A stretch of 64,000 nucleotides of DNA, taken from Caulobacter sp. 602-2 (GTDB lineage: Bacteria; Pseudomonadota; Alphaproteobacteria; Caulobacterales; Caulobacteraceae). Under the pieces are notes generated by a model. It was not told the DNA's origin, did not search any database, and saw nothing but the letters and a program-made list of their open reading frames with translations. Positions 36,427 to 44,675 of this stretch are shown here, piece after piece. Numbering within the stretch: position 1 is the stretch's first letter; each line of letters starts with the position of its first letter. A program made the translations under genes and the position numbers. Where the stretch lies: contig NZ_JAAKGT010000002.1 of the NCBI RefSeq assembly GCF_011043625.1, forward strand, positions 372,001 to 436,000. The letters are read 5' to 3'.

Positions 36427-38508
36427 CTATCCCGCCGAAAACCCGTCGACGAAGCCCGGCACCCGTTCGGGCGGCATCGGGCGGCTGAAGTGATAGCCCT
36501 GCACCTGGTCGCAGCCATAGGCGGCCAGGGCGTCCAGCTGCTCGCGGTCCTCGACGCCCTCGGCGACGACCTTCATGCCCATGGACGAGCCCAGCGTGAT
36601 CACCGCCTTCACGATGGCGGCGTCCTCGGCGTTCTGGACGAAGCCCTTGTCGATCTTCAGCCGGTCGATCGGGAACTGGCGCAGGTTGGCCAGGCTGGCG
36701 TAGCCGGTGCCGAAGTCGTCGAGCGCGATCATCACGCCGGCGGCGTGCAGCTTGCGCACCGTGTCGCTGACCACGTCCGAGGCCCAGCCCATATAGACCG
36801 TCTCGGTGACCTCGATGGTCAGTCGGTCGCACGGCACGCCCCAGCGGGCCAGGCGCTCCTGCACCTCCTCGGCCAGGCGCCCAGAGCGGAACTGGGCGGC
36901 CGAGATGTTGACCGCCACCCGGCCGAACTCGATCCCGGCGTCCAGCCAGTCGCGCATCTGCTTCAGCGCCGTCTCGAAGGCCACCTCGCCCAGCTTCAGG
37001 GAGAGGTCCTGGTCCTCGAAGGCGGCCATGAAGCGGTCGGGCGTCAGCACGCCCTGCTCGGGGTGGGCCCAGCGCATCAGCGCCTCGAACCCGGCCACCG
37101 AGCCGCTCTCCAGGTCGATCACCGGCTGGTAGTAGAGGATGAACTCGTCGGCCTCGATCGCCGCGCGCACGTCGCGCAGCAGCTCCAGCCGCTGCTCCAG
37201 GGCCGAACGCATCGACGGGTCGAACAGGATCGAGCGGTTGCGCCCCTCGTCCTTGGCCCGATAGAGCGCGATGTCGGCGTTCTTGAAGATGTGGTGCGGG
37301 TCGGCGTCGGGATCGCCGTGCAGGGCCGCGCCGATGCTGGCGCTGACCGAGAAGCTGCGCCCCCCGTGCTGGATCGGCTGGCGCAGCAGGTCCTGCAGCG
37401 ACTTGATCGGCCGCAGCATGTCGCCCTCGCCGTGCAGCCCGCGCAGGATCACCGCGAACTCGTCGCCGCCCAGGCGGGCCACCGTGTCGCCCGAGCGGAA
37501 GGCGTGGCGCAGCACGTCGGCCAGGCGCCGCAGCAGGGCGTCGCCGGCGTCGTGGCCCAGGGTGTCGTTGATGTCCTTGAAGTGATCGACGTCGATCATG
37601 ATCAGGCCGAAGATCTCGCCGACCATCTCCGAAGCGTCGACCGCCTCCTGGAACTTGCGCTGGAAGTAGGCGCGGTTGGGCAGGCCCGTCAGCGGGTCGC
37701 GGAAGGCCAGGTTCTCGACGGCTTCGGTCTGGCGGCGACGGTCGGTGATGTCCTTGAACAGGTTGACCAGCCGCTCGGGCTTGCCGTCGGCGCCCAGGAA
37801 CCGCTTGCCGACCGAACGCACCCAGGTCTCGACCCCGTCGTCGCGGTTGAGCCGGAACTCGAACACGGCCGCCTCGCCGTCGCGGCGGGCGCGCATGATC
37901 TGGGCCATGCGCTCGCGGTCGTCCTCGTGCACGATCTCCAGCGGATCGCGGTCGAACAGGCACCACTTCTCGAGCTCGGGACAGGTGCCCGAGACATAGA
38001 CCTCGCCGGTCTTCAGATCGACCTCGCGCACCATCAGGTCGTCGAGCGCCAGCGCCAGCTTCAGCCGCTGCTCGTTGCGCTCGGCCCGAAGCGCCGTCTG
38101 GGCGTAGCCGGTGACATCGCGCGCGGTGACCATGACCGCGAAGATCACGCCCTCGTCGCTGCGGCAGGCGGCGAACTCGCTGCGCCAGATGCGCTGCACG
38201 CCGTCGCTGACCTGGGCGCGGTAGCGCGAGAACGCCTCGCCCGAGGCCAGGCAGCGCTCAAGGCTCTCGACGTCCTCCAGGTTCATCAGGCAGCGGGCGA
38301 AGGCCTCGCCGGGCTGGAGATCGGGGGTCAGCGCCTCGTCGCGCCACTCGGGGCTGACGGCGACCAGCCGGCCGCTGCGGTCGATCAGGGCCGCGGCGAA
38401 CGGGGCGTGCGCGACGAAGGCCTCGAACGAGGCCATTCGAAGCCGCAGTTGCGCGTGGATGTCATCGGCCGCCATGGACGGCGCGGGCTTCAGGGCCATG
38501 GAGAGCAT
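36427..38508 (-). CDS. PAS-PAS-GGDEF-EAL cyclic di-GMP signalling protein
   Basis: 693 aa, no membrane helices. Two PAS-like domains (about 20-150 and 150-260), a GGDEF domain (about 270-430) with the intact motif ARLGGDEFAV and DVDHFKDINDTLGHDAGD, and an EAL domain (about 440-690) with FEALMRW, VTETV, DDFGTGYASL and QGYHFSRPMP. Both catalytic sites look complete, so it could make or degrade c-di-GMP; which dominates cannot be told. An in-frame ATG nine bases downstream (38499) is a possible alternative start. Confidence 0.93.
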   Translation of the reverse strand: MLSMALKPAPSMAADDIHAQLRLRMASFEAFVAHAPFAAALIDRSGRLVAVSPEWRDEALTPDLQPGEAFARCLMNLEDVESLERCLASGEAFSRYRAQVSDGVQRIWRSEFAACRSDEGVIFAVMVTARDVTGYAQTALRAERNEQRLKLALALDDLMVREVDLKTGEVYVSGTCPELEKWCLFDRDPLEIVHEDDRERMAQIMRARRDGEAAVFEFRLNRDDGVETWVRSVGKRFLGADGKPERLVNLFKDITDRRRQTEAVENLAFRDPLTGLPNRAYFQRKFQEAVDASEMVGEIFGLIMIDVDHFKDINDTLGHDAGDALLRRLADVLRHAFRSGDTVARLGGDEFAVILRGLHGEGDMLRPIKSLQDLLRQPIQHGGRSFSVSASIGAALHGDPDADPHHIFKNADIALYRAKDEGRNRSILFDPSMRSALEQRLELLRDVRAAIEADEFILYYQPVIDLESGSVAGFEALMRWAHPEQGVLTPDRFMAAFEDQDLSLKLGEVAFETALKQMRDWLDAGIEFGRVAVNISAAQFRSGRLAEEVQERLARWGVPCDRLTIEVTETVYMGWASDVVSDTVRKLHAAGVMIALDDFGTGYASLANLRQFPIDRLKIDKGFVQNAEDAAIVKAVITLGSSMGMKVVAEGVEDREQLDALAAYGCDQVQGYHFSRPMPPERVPGFVDGFSAG

Positions 38509-38777
38509 TCTGCTGTCGGCTTCCCGACGTTGTTCTTGGACGCGTCCTCAACCGCACACTGAAACGCTCTTCCATAAGAAAAGGTATCTTTCGACGAACG
38601 CCGTTGTGCATCGTCGGAAACCAGACCCAGGGCCGATCGGCGACGATTTTGCCTGTCGTCCTGCGGGCGCCATGAGAAATCCTGCGGGCGCCGCGCACGG
38701 CGCCGCATTGACATTCGGCGCCGTCGCTCCGAAAACGCGGCCGCGTTACGTCCGTCCGAGAAAGCCGCCAAGTTCCG

Positions 38778-39119
38778 ATGACCTACATCGTCACCGACGC
38801 CTGCATCCGCTGCAAGTTCATGGACTGCGTCGAGGTGTGCCCGGTGGATTGCTTCTACGAGGGCGAGAACACCCTCGTGATCAATCCGGACGAGTGCATC
38901 GACTGCGGCGTCTGCGAGCCGGAATGCCCGGTCGACGCCATCAAGCCGGACACCGAGGACGACGCCGACGGCAAGTGGCTGCGGATCAACTCCGAATACG
39001 CCAAGGTCTGGCCGAACATCACCGTGAAGGGCGAGCCGCCGGCCGACCGCGCCGACTTCGAGCGCGAGACCGGCAAGTTCGAGAAGTACTTCAGCGAAAA
39101 GCCCGGCAAGGGCTCCTGA
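38778..39119 (+). CDS. fdxA: Ferredoxin FdxA (7Fe/8Fe type)
   Basis: 113 aa. Two cysteine clusters: [14 protein letters not shown] at the N-terminus and [12 protein letters not shown], the FdxA arrangement for one [3Fe-4S] and one [4Fe-4S] centre, followed by the typical C-terminal extension. The start codon at 38778 begins [10 protein letters not shown]. Electron carrier in the cytoplasm. The next gene is the CarD-type regulator, a neighbourhood I recall as conserved in alphaproteobacteria. Confidence 0.93.
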   Translation: MTYIVTDACIRCKFMDCVEVCPVDCFYEGENTLVINPDECIDCGVCEPECPVDAIKPDTEDDADGKWLRINSEYAKVWPNITVKGEPPADRADFERETGKFEKYFSEKPGKGS

Positions 39120-39435
39120 TCCACGCAAAATCCGGCGTTTGGCGGTCGGATTCGGGCCGCCATACCCCAGGTTGGGGTCGCAAGCCTTTCATGAGGCTGA
39201 TTTTTATGCTATTGTCGCCCTCGACGTGACGGGTGCGGCCTCGCACCTGCATGTCTCGTGGAAGACGACAGCCGTTCCAACGGCTCGCCCGATCGAAGGC
39301 GAAGGGTGACTTAAGAGACACTCCAAATCCTGATCCGACTTGGCCCCGCCTCTCCGACGGTCGGGTTGCTATCGCCTTTTGGGATGTTTGGAAACGGCGT
39401 TTTGGGCGCAAGCCCAATTTTATGAGGACGAACGA
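39120..39435. other. Intergenic region upstream of the CarD-type gene
   Basis: 316 bases without a convincing gene. An in-frame extension of the CarD gene reaches back to 39340 but its residues are unlike the family. An AT-rich stretch at 39190-39225 may contain the promoter. Nothing else recognised. Confidence 0.5.
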
Positions 39436-39939
39436 ATGAGCAAGAGCGGTCTGGAATTCTCGGTCGGCGATCACGTCGTCTATCCCGCCCACGGCGTGGG
39501 GACGATCCAGGGCATCGAGACCCAAGAAGTGGCCGGGATGTCGCTCGAGGTTTACGTCATCACCTTCGACCACGAGAAGATGACCCTGCGCGTTCCGACC
39601 AAGAAGGCCAAGGTCGCCGGCCTGCGTCCGCTGGCCGAAGGCGACGTCGTCAGCCAGGCCCTCACCACCCTGAAGGGCCGCGCCCGCGTGAAGCGCACCA
39701 TGTGGTCGCGTCGCGCCCAGGAATACGAAGCCAAGATCAACTCGGGCGACCTCGTCTCGATCGCCGAAGTGGTCCGCGACCTGCACCGCGCCGAGAACCA
39801 GCCGGAACAGTCCTATTCGGAGCGCCAGCTCTATGAATCGGCCCTGGACCGCATGGCCCGCGAAGTCGCCGCCATCGAGCGCATCGACCGCGAAGCCGCC
39901 ATCGGCATCCTGACCAAGTCGCTGGTCAAGGCGGCCTAA
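39436..39939 (+). CDS. cdnL: CarD-family RNA-polymerase-binding regulator CdnL
   Basis: 167 aa. N-terminal RNAP-interaction domain (FSVGDHVVYPAHGVGTIQGIE) and a C-terminal helical DNA-binding domain (MWSRRAQEYEAKINSGDL, DRMAREVAAIERI). It stabilises open promoter complexes, notably at rRNA promoters; in Caulobacter CdnL has been linked to growth. ATG 39436 has GAGG upstream. A terminator lies 32 bases after its stop. Confidence 0.92.
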   Translation: MSKSGLEFSVGDHVVYPAHGVGTIQGIETQEVAGMSLEVYVITFDHEKMTLRVPTKKAKVAGLRPLAEGDVVSQALTTLKGRARVKRTMWSRRAQEYEAKINSGDLVSIAEVVRDLHRAENQPEQSYSERQLYESALDRMAREVAAIERIDREAAIGILTKSLVKAA

Positions 39940-39970
39940 GGCCTCCTTCCTCCTACGACGTTTTCGAAGA

Positions 39971-39998
39971 CGCCCCCGGTTCCGCCGGGGGCGTTTTT
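39971..39998 (+). terminator. Rho-independent terminator after cdnL
   Basis: A 9-bp perfect stem (CGCCCCCGG / CCGGGGGCG) with a five-base loop, followed by five T residues. Confidence 0.88.
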
Positions 39999-40123
39999 CG
40001 TTTGGGGGACGCCCCTTCTGGCCCAGATGCTGCTGCGCCGCCTGCGCTCGACCGATGCGCCACAGGTGCAGGTCGAGACTTCGCCTGATCCGGAGAGCGG
40101 GCCCGTCCTCACCGGCGGGGCTT

Positions 40124-41191
40124 TCACGCGTTCGACGCCAGACCGCCTTGGAACGCCGTGATGTTCGCCGGCATCTCGGACGGAACATCGAAGGTCGCGG
40201 CTGCGCCGGTCGTGCGAGCGGCCGGGGCCTGGGATCGGCAGGCGGACGGCGTCATGCCGAACGCCGCGCGAAAGGCGCGTCCGGCGGCGGTGTGGTTTTC
40301 GAAGCCCCAGCGCCGAAGGACCGCGGCGATCGGCTCGCGTACAAGGGACGGATCCGACAGGTCGCGAAACACGCCGGTCAGCCGCCGCCCCAGAATGTAC
40401 CGCCCGACGCCGCCATAGGGCTCGAACATCCGGTAGAGTGTCGGACGGGTCACGTAGAACTGGCCGGCGAGCGCGGCCGGACCAAGGGCCGGATCGCCGA
40501 GGTCCCGGTCGATGCGTCGGCGGATGGCGCGGAACTGGCTCCTGCGCAGCTCGGCGCGGGTCGCCGCTCGGCTCTGGGTGTTGGCCCGCACGACGCCGGC
40601 CAGCAGGGCCGCGGTGGAGCGGCTCCACGCCAGACCTTGCTCCACCGTCAGCTCGGGACCACGGAGCCACATCTCGTCCAGGTGCTCACGAATGGCGACG
40701 CCGGCCTCGCTGTCACGGCGAAGAACCAGCCCATGGACGTCGCCGACGTCCGCCAGCAGCGGCGACAGCAGGTCCCGCGCGACGATGGCGGAAAGATTGT
40801 CGATCCCCTCGGTGCGCAAGGCGGCCGGGCGGGACAGGTCGAGCATACAGATGTCGCCCGGCCGAACCTCCTGGTCGGCGCCGTCCAGGGTCAGGACGAA
40901 GCCATGCCGCCGATAGTATTGGACGTGAAACTGATCGACGCCCGTCCGCGCGATGAGCTGGGGCGTCCGGACCATGACCGACGCCGGACCGCGAGATACG
41001 CCCAGCTTGATGGGCCCATAGTCATAGAGGTCGAAGTCCATGGCGTAGCCGACGCGGCCCTCGGGCGACGGCGCATCCAGCTCGAACATCATCGCCAGCA
41101 GCTCGCGGCAGGCGGCGAAACTGTCGGCGTAGTCGGCGCCGATGCGCGCGGCCAGATGCGGCAGACGATCCTGCTGAACGCCCTGCGGCAT
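40124..41191 (-). CDS. AraC-family transcriptional regulator
   Basis: 355 aa. An N-terminal ligand or cupin-like sensor domain (about 60-180; MLDLSRPAALRTEGIDNLSA) and a C-terminal AraC DNA-binding domain (about 220-320) with LAGQFYVTRPTLYRMFEPYGGVGRYI and GFENHTAAGRAFRAAFGMTPSACR; the second HTH is best conserved. The tail after residue 325 is Ala/Thr-rich. Divergent from the DUF1801 gene (151-bp gap). Target unknown. Confidence 0.9.
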   Translation of the reverse strand: MPQGVQQDRLPHLAARIGADYADSFAACRELLAMMFELDAPSPEGRVGYAMDFDLYDYGPIKLGVSRGPASVMVRTPQLIARTGVDQFHVQYYRRHGFVLTLDGADQEVRPGDICMLDLSRPAALRTEGIDNLSAIVARDLLSPLLADVGDVHGLVLRRDSEAGVAIREHLDEMWLRGPELTVEQGLAWSRSTAALLAGVVRANTQSRAATRAELRRSQFRAIRRRIDRDLGDPALGPAALAGQFYVTRPTLYRMFEPYGGVGRYILGRRLTGVFRDLSDPSLVREPIAAVLRRWGFENHTAAGRAFRAAFGMTPSACRSQAPAARTTGAAATFDVPSEMPANITAFQGGLASNA

Positions 41192-41230
41192 TCGTCACCC
41201 CCGTGGCCAAGCTGCGGCCCTGCTCTCTTT

Positions 41231-41238
41231 TAGCGCTA
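41231..41238. promoter_or_regulatory. TAGCGCTA palindrome
   Basis: Eight-base TAGCGCTA core, as in the longer palindrome at 24130, in the gap between the AraC-family and DUF1801 genes. The flanking bases are not symmetrical, so support for a real operator is weak. Confidence 0.25.
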
Positions 41239-41342
41239 TCCGGCCGTGGCGACTTTCGACCAGCCGTCTCAATCGCCGCCGCCGCCGATCTTGGCGCCGG
41301 CCCCGATCACAACCACTCTGGCCCGCTCACCGGAGCCCCGCC

Positions 41343-41759
41343 ATGGCCGCAGAGCCCAAGACCCGTCCCACGACCGCCAGCGTCGACGACTTCCTCGCCG
41401 CCTCGCCGCCCGTTCGCCAGGCCGACGCGGCGGTCGTCCGCGACCTGCTGGCCGAGATCGCCGGCGCGCCGGCGGTGATGTGGGGGCCGTCGATCGTCGG
41501 CTTCGGCTCCTACTCGACCGGCGGCGCCAAGCCGATGGACTGGCCCCTGCTGGGCTTCTCGCCGCGCAAGACCGAGCTGGTGCTGTACTTCGCCTCCGAC
41601 TTTCCCGAACGCGAGGCCCTGCTGGCCAGGCTCGGCAAGCACCGCAGCAGCGTCGCCTGCGTCTACGTCAAGCGCCTGGCCGACATCGACCTGGCCGTGC
41701 TGCGCCAGATCGCGCAGGCCTCGGCCGCCTGGACCCGCAGCGGCCACACAAGCTGCTGA
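41343..41759 (+). CDS. DUF1801 family protein
   Basis: 138 aa. Family features: VDDFLAASPPVRQADA near the N-terminus, MWGPSIVGFGSY, FSPRKTELVLYF and the C-terminal KHRSSVACVYVKRLADID. DUF1801 proteins are small cytosolic proteins of unknown function. GGAG precedes the start at 41343. The next gene begins 67 bases on. Confidence 0.88.
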   Translation: MAAEPKTRPTTASVDDFLAASPPVRQADAAVVRDLLAEIAGAPAVMWGPSIVGFGSYSTGGAKPMDWPLLGFSPRKTELVLYFASDFPEREALLARLGKHRSSVACVYVKRLADIDLAVLRQIAQASAAWTRSGHTSC

Positions 41760-41826
41760 CAAGCGCCACAGTCGCGCCCCAAGGTTGAGCTCCCCTGCCC
41801 TGGACGGAAAAGGGGGGGAGGCGACG

Positions 41827-43314
41827 ATGGCCAAGGCGGTGCTGATCGCGATCACGGCGGCCATGAGCCTGTCGGCGGCGGAGCCCTCCGCCCCGCTGTT
41901 GCGCAATCCCGGCTTCGAATCCGGCGACGACGGCGCACCGCCGGCGGGCTGGTTCGTTCCCGACGTCGTGCGCCAGGCCGGCTTCCGGTTCGAGACCAGC
42001 AGCGAGGCGCCCGCCACGGGTCCGACCTCGGGCCGGCTGTGGCGCGAGGCCGGCGTCGACGACCAGGGCCCGCCGCCTCAGGGGACGATCCTGCAGGCCC
42101 TGAACCTCGAGGGTCTTCGCGGCCATCGCATCCGCTTCTCGGCGATGCTGCGCAACGGCGAGACCAGCGGCGCAGCGGGGCTGTGGCTGGCGGTCGACGG
42201 TCCGGAAGGGCAGCCGACCACGGTCGACAACTCCATCGACCGCGTTGCGACCTCCCGCGGTTGGTCCCGCGTCTCGGTCGAGGCCTATGTGCCCGCCGAC
42301 GCCCGGGGCGCCCGCGCCGGCCTGGTGCTGCGGACGGCCGGCGACGTGCGCATCGACGACGCCCGCCTTGAGGACCTCGGGCCGGCCGATCCGGTCCCGA
42401 CGGGCGAGGCCAAGGCCTATCTCGACCGCGCTCTGGACCTTATGCAGCAGCACCATCTCAACAGCGCCAAGGCCGACTGGCCGGCCTTGAGGGCCCGCGC
42501 CTACGCGGCGACGGCCGGCGCGACCCGGCCCGCCCAGACCTATGCCGCCATCCGCTCGACGATCAACGCGCTGGGCGAGCGCCACACTTTCCTGAGGCCG
42601 CCGCCCGCCGCGCAGGCTCCCGGCGGCGCGCCCGTCGCGACCGCCCAGCCGCTGCCCACCGCGCGGATGGCCGGCGGCGTCGCCGTGATCGCCCTGCCCC
42701 GTCTGCACAGCCGGGGTCCCGACGGGCGAAAGCCCTACCAGGCGGCGATCCGCGACATCCTGCGCACGGCCGAAGCCGCCGGCGCCTGCGGCTGGATGAT
42801 AGACCTGCGCGGCCACACCGGCGGCGACATGTACGGCGGCGTCTGGGGCCTTTCGCCCCTGCTCGGGCCCGGACCGCACGGCCGGTTCGTCGCGCCGACG
42901 TCCGCGGCCAGGCCCTGGATGGTCGATCCCGACCCCGGCCGGCCCCTGCGCAATCAGGATGCGCCCGTCGCCGTACTCTTCGGCCCCCGCACCGGCAGCG
43001 CCGGCGAGGACGTGGCCATCGCCTTCGCGGGCCGCCCCGCCACGCGCACCTTCGGCCAGCCCAGCGCGGGCTTCACCACCGCCAACACCGGCATGCCCCT
43101 GCCCGACGGCGCGGTGCTGGCCCTGACAACGGCTCTCATCGAGGACCGCACCGGCCACGTCCATGATGGACCCCTGATCCCCGACGAGACCGTCCCTCCG
43201 GACCAGGCCGAGGCGGCGGCCGCCGCCTGGCTGGCCGGCCAAGGCTGTTCGGGAGCCGTCCCTAGCCCGGCTTCTTCCGCAGCACCCGGGCCCGGCGCTT
43301 CTTCAGCCAGATGA
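41827..43314 (+). CDS. Secreted S41-type peptidase with N-terminal carbohydrate-binding-like domain
   Basis: 495 aa from ATG 41827 (GGGGGGAGG upstream). A short signal peptide (MAKAVLIAITAAMSLSAAEP), then a beta-sandwich domain like CBM4/9-type modules (about 22-190), then an S41 tail-specific peptidase-like domain. The nucleophile Ser is in the RTGSAGEDVAIAF block; MIDLRGHTGGDM is the usual core strand. Substrate unknown. The last 53 bases overlap the 3' end of the converging PepSY gene. Confidence 0.8.
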   Translation: MAKAVLIAITAAMSLSAAEPSAPLLRNPGFESGDDGAPPAGWFVPDVVRQAGFRFETSSEAPATGPTSGRLWREAGVDDQGPPPQGTILQALNLEGLRGHRIRFSAMLRNGETSGAAGLWLAVDGPEGQPTTVDNSIDRVATSRGWSRVSVEAYVPADARGARAGLVLRTAGDVRIDDARLEDLGPADPVPTGEAKAYLDRALDLMQQHHLNSAKADWPALRARAYAATAGATRPAQTYAAIRSTINALGERHTFLRPPPAAQAPGGAPVATAQPLPTARMAGGVAVIALPRLHSRGPDGRKPYQAAIRDILRTAEAAGACGWMIDLRGHTGGDMYGGVWGLSPLLGPGPHGRFVAPTSAARPWMVDPDPGRPLRNQDAPVAVLFGPRTGSAGEDVAIAFAGRPATRTFGQPSAGFTTANTGMPLPDGAVLALTTALIEDRTGHVHDGPLIPDETVPPDQAEAAAAAWLAGQGCSGAVPSPASSAAPGPGASSAR

Positions 43315-44584
43315 CCACGCCGGTGACGCTGAGCGCGGCGACCACCAGGCCCGTCAGCGAGATCAGGATGCGGCCGGGAACGCCCAGGATCCGACCCGAG
43401 TGCAGCGGGAACTGCGCCTGGACGAAGATGTCGGCCGCCGTGCCCTTCCAGGGCAGGCGCTCGCCCAGGTAACGGCCGTCGGCGCCGTCGTAGTAGAGGT
43501 AGGGCGGACCCACGCCGCCGGCCCCGTGATCGTCGCCCACCTTGTGGAAGGCCACGCCGTAGATGCCGTAGTGGGCCGAATAGAAGGCCCCGCCGACCGG
43601 GGCGGTGAAGCCGCGCGCCTGCGCATCGGCCCGCGCCTTGGCGATGATCGTCTCGTAGGTCTGCTTGGGCAGGATCGGGTTGTCGTGGCTGGTGGGCACG
43701 CGGGTGTCGAACGGCGTCGGCGAGACCTTCGAGATCTTCGACATCACCGGATAGAACACCTCGCTGTAGAGGTTCAGCGAGAAGGCCGTGAAGGCCACCA
43801 CGAACAGCACGCCCCACAGCCACAGACCAAACGCCCGGTGGATGTCGAAGTTGATGCGGTAGGCGCTGGCCTTGGTCTTGATCTGCCAGGCCGGCTTCCA
43901 GCGGCTCCAGAAGCTCTTGGCCGGCTTGCGTCCGTTCGTCCCGCTGGCCGGCAGGGTCAGGTAGAAGCCGACGAAGCAGTCCAGCGTCCACAGGACGGCG
44001 ATCACGCCCAGCAGCCAGATGCCCCAGCGGTCGATGCCCCAGAACTCGGGAATGTGCAGGGTGTAGTGCAGCACATAGAGGAACGAGACGAAGGTCTCGG
44101 TCTTGATCGGCCAGACTGCGCCCCACTCACGCCGCCCCTGCTCGACGCCCGTCGCCGGGTCGATGAACACCTGGTTGTAGCCCAGCTCGTAGTGCTTGCC
44201 GGTCTTGGGATCCTGGCGGGCGTCGACGCCGATGGCCAGCGTCTCGCCCGGCTCGGCGACCAGCGGAAAATAGGAAACGATCACCCGGGGATCGCGCGCC
44301 TCGACCGCCTTGACGATGTCCAGCGTCGGCAGCGCCGGACCGTCCGACCTGGCGTGCATCAGGTGCGGGTTGAGCACGTCGTCCAGCTCGTGGTCCCACG
44401 AGATCACCGCGCCGGTCACGCCGGAGATGAACAGGAAGCCGGCCATGATCAGACCCACCCAGCGGTGGATGAAGGTCAGGGTCGGCCGCACGGCCGCACG
44501 GACGGCCTTGGCCGCGCCAGCGGCCTTTCGCACCGGCTGCGCGGCGGGCGGCGCGTAGGGCGTGTCGAGATTGCGCGCGTCCAT
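43262..44584 (-). CDS. PepSY-domain membrane protein, iron-uptake associated
   Basis: 440 aa with four transmembrane segments (about 37-62, 180-215, 260-285, 405-430) and large periplasmic PepSY-like loops. Key features are FIHRWVGLIMAGFLFISGVTG (key: HRWVGLIMAGFLF), conserved His residues such as DFHR-type FDIHRAFGLW, and the basic C-terminal tail. PiuB/PepSY-TM proteins neighbour siderophore receptors and are suggested to act as periplasmic iron-siderophore reductases. It is 85 bases downstream of the receptor in the same direction, with a Fur-box-like palindrome between. Confidence 0.85.
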   Translation of the reverse strand: MDARNLDTPYAPPAAQPVRKAAGAAKAVRAAVRPTLTFIHRWVGLIMAGFLFISGVTGAVISWDHELDDVLNPHLMHARSDGPALPTLDIVKAVEARDPRVIVSYFPLVAEPGETLAIGVDARQDPKTGKHYELGYNQVFIDPATGVEQGRREWGAVWPIKTETFVSFLYVLHYTLHIPEFWGIDRWGIWLLGVIAVLWTLDCFVGFYLTLPASGTNGRKPAKSFWSRWKPAWQIKTKASAYRINFDIHRAFGLWLWGVLFVVAFTAFSLNLYSEVFYPVMSKISKVSPTPFDTRVPTSHDNPILPKQTYETIIAKARADAQARGFTAPVGGAFYSAHYGIYGVAFHKVGDDHGAGGVGPPYLYYDGADGRYLGERLPWKGTAADIFVQAQFPLHSGRILGVPGRILISLTGLVVAALSVTGVVIWLKKRRARVLRKKPG

Positions 44585-44654
44585 TCGGCCGCCTCCGGTT
44601 GCTCGGAACCAAGCAGAGCCGGCGCGGTCGGTCGCGCCGGCTCCTGGAAGGTAT

Positions 44655-44675
44655 TTCTAAGAATGATTCTTAGAA
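44655..44675. promoter_or_regulatory. Fur-box-like palindrome before the PepSY gene
   Basis: Ten-base arms TTCTAAGAAT and ATTCTTAGAA around a central G, symmetrical throughout. It covers the stop codon of the receptor gene, 71 bases before the PepSY start. Base content and spacing resemble the Fur box. Confidence 0.55.

Noticed and set aside
36490..38562. 690-aa open frame opposite the GGDEF-EAL gene
   Set aside because: Shadow of the intact GGDEF and EAL motifs on the other strand.
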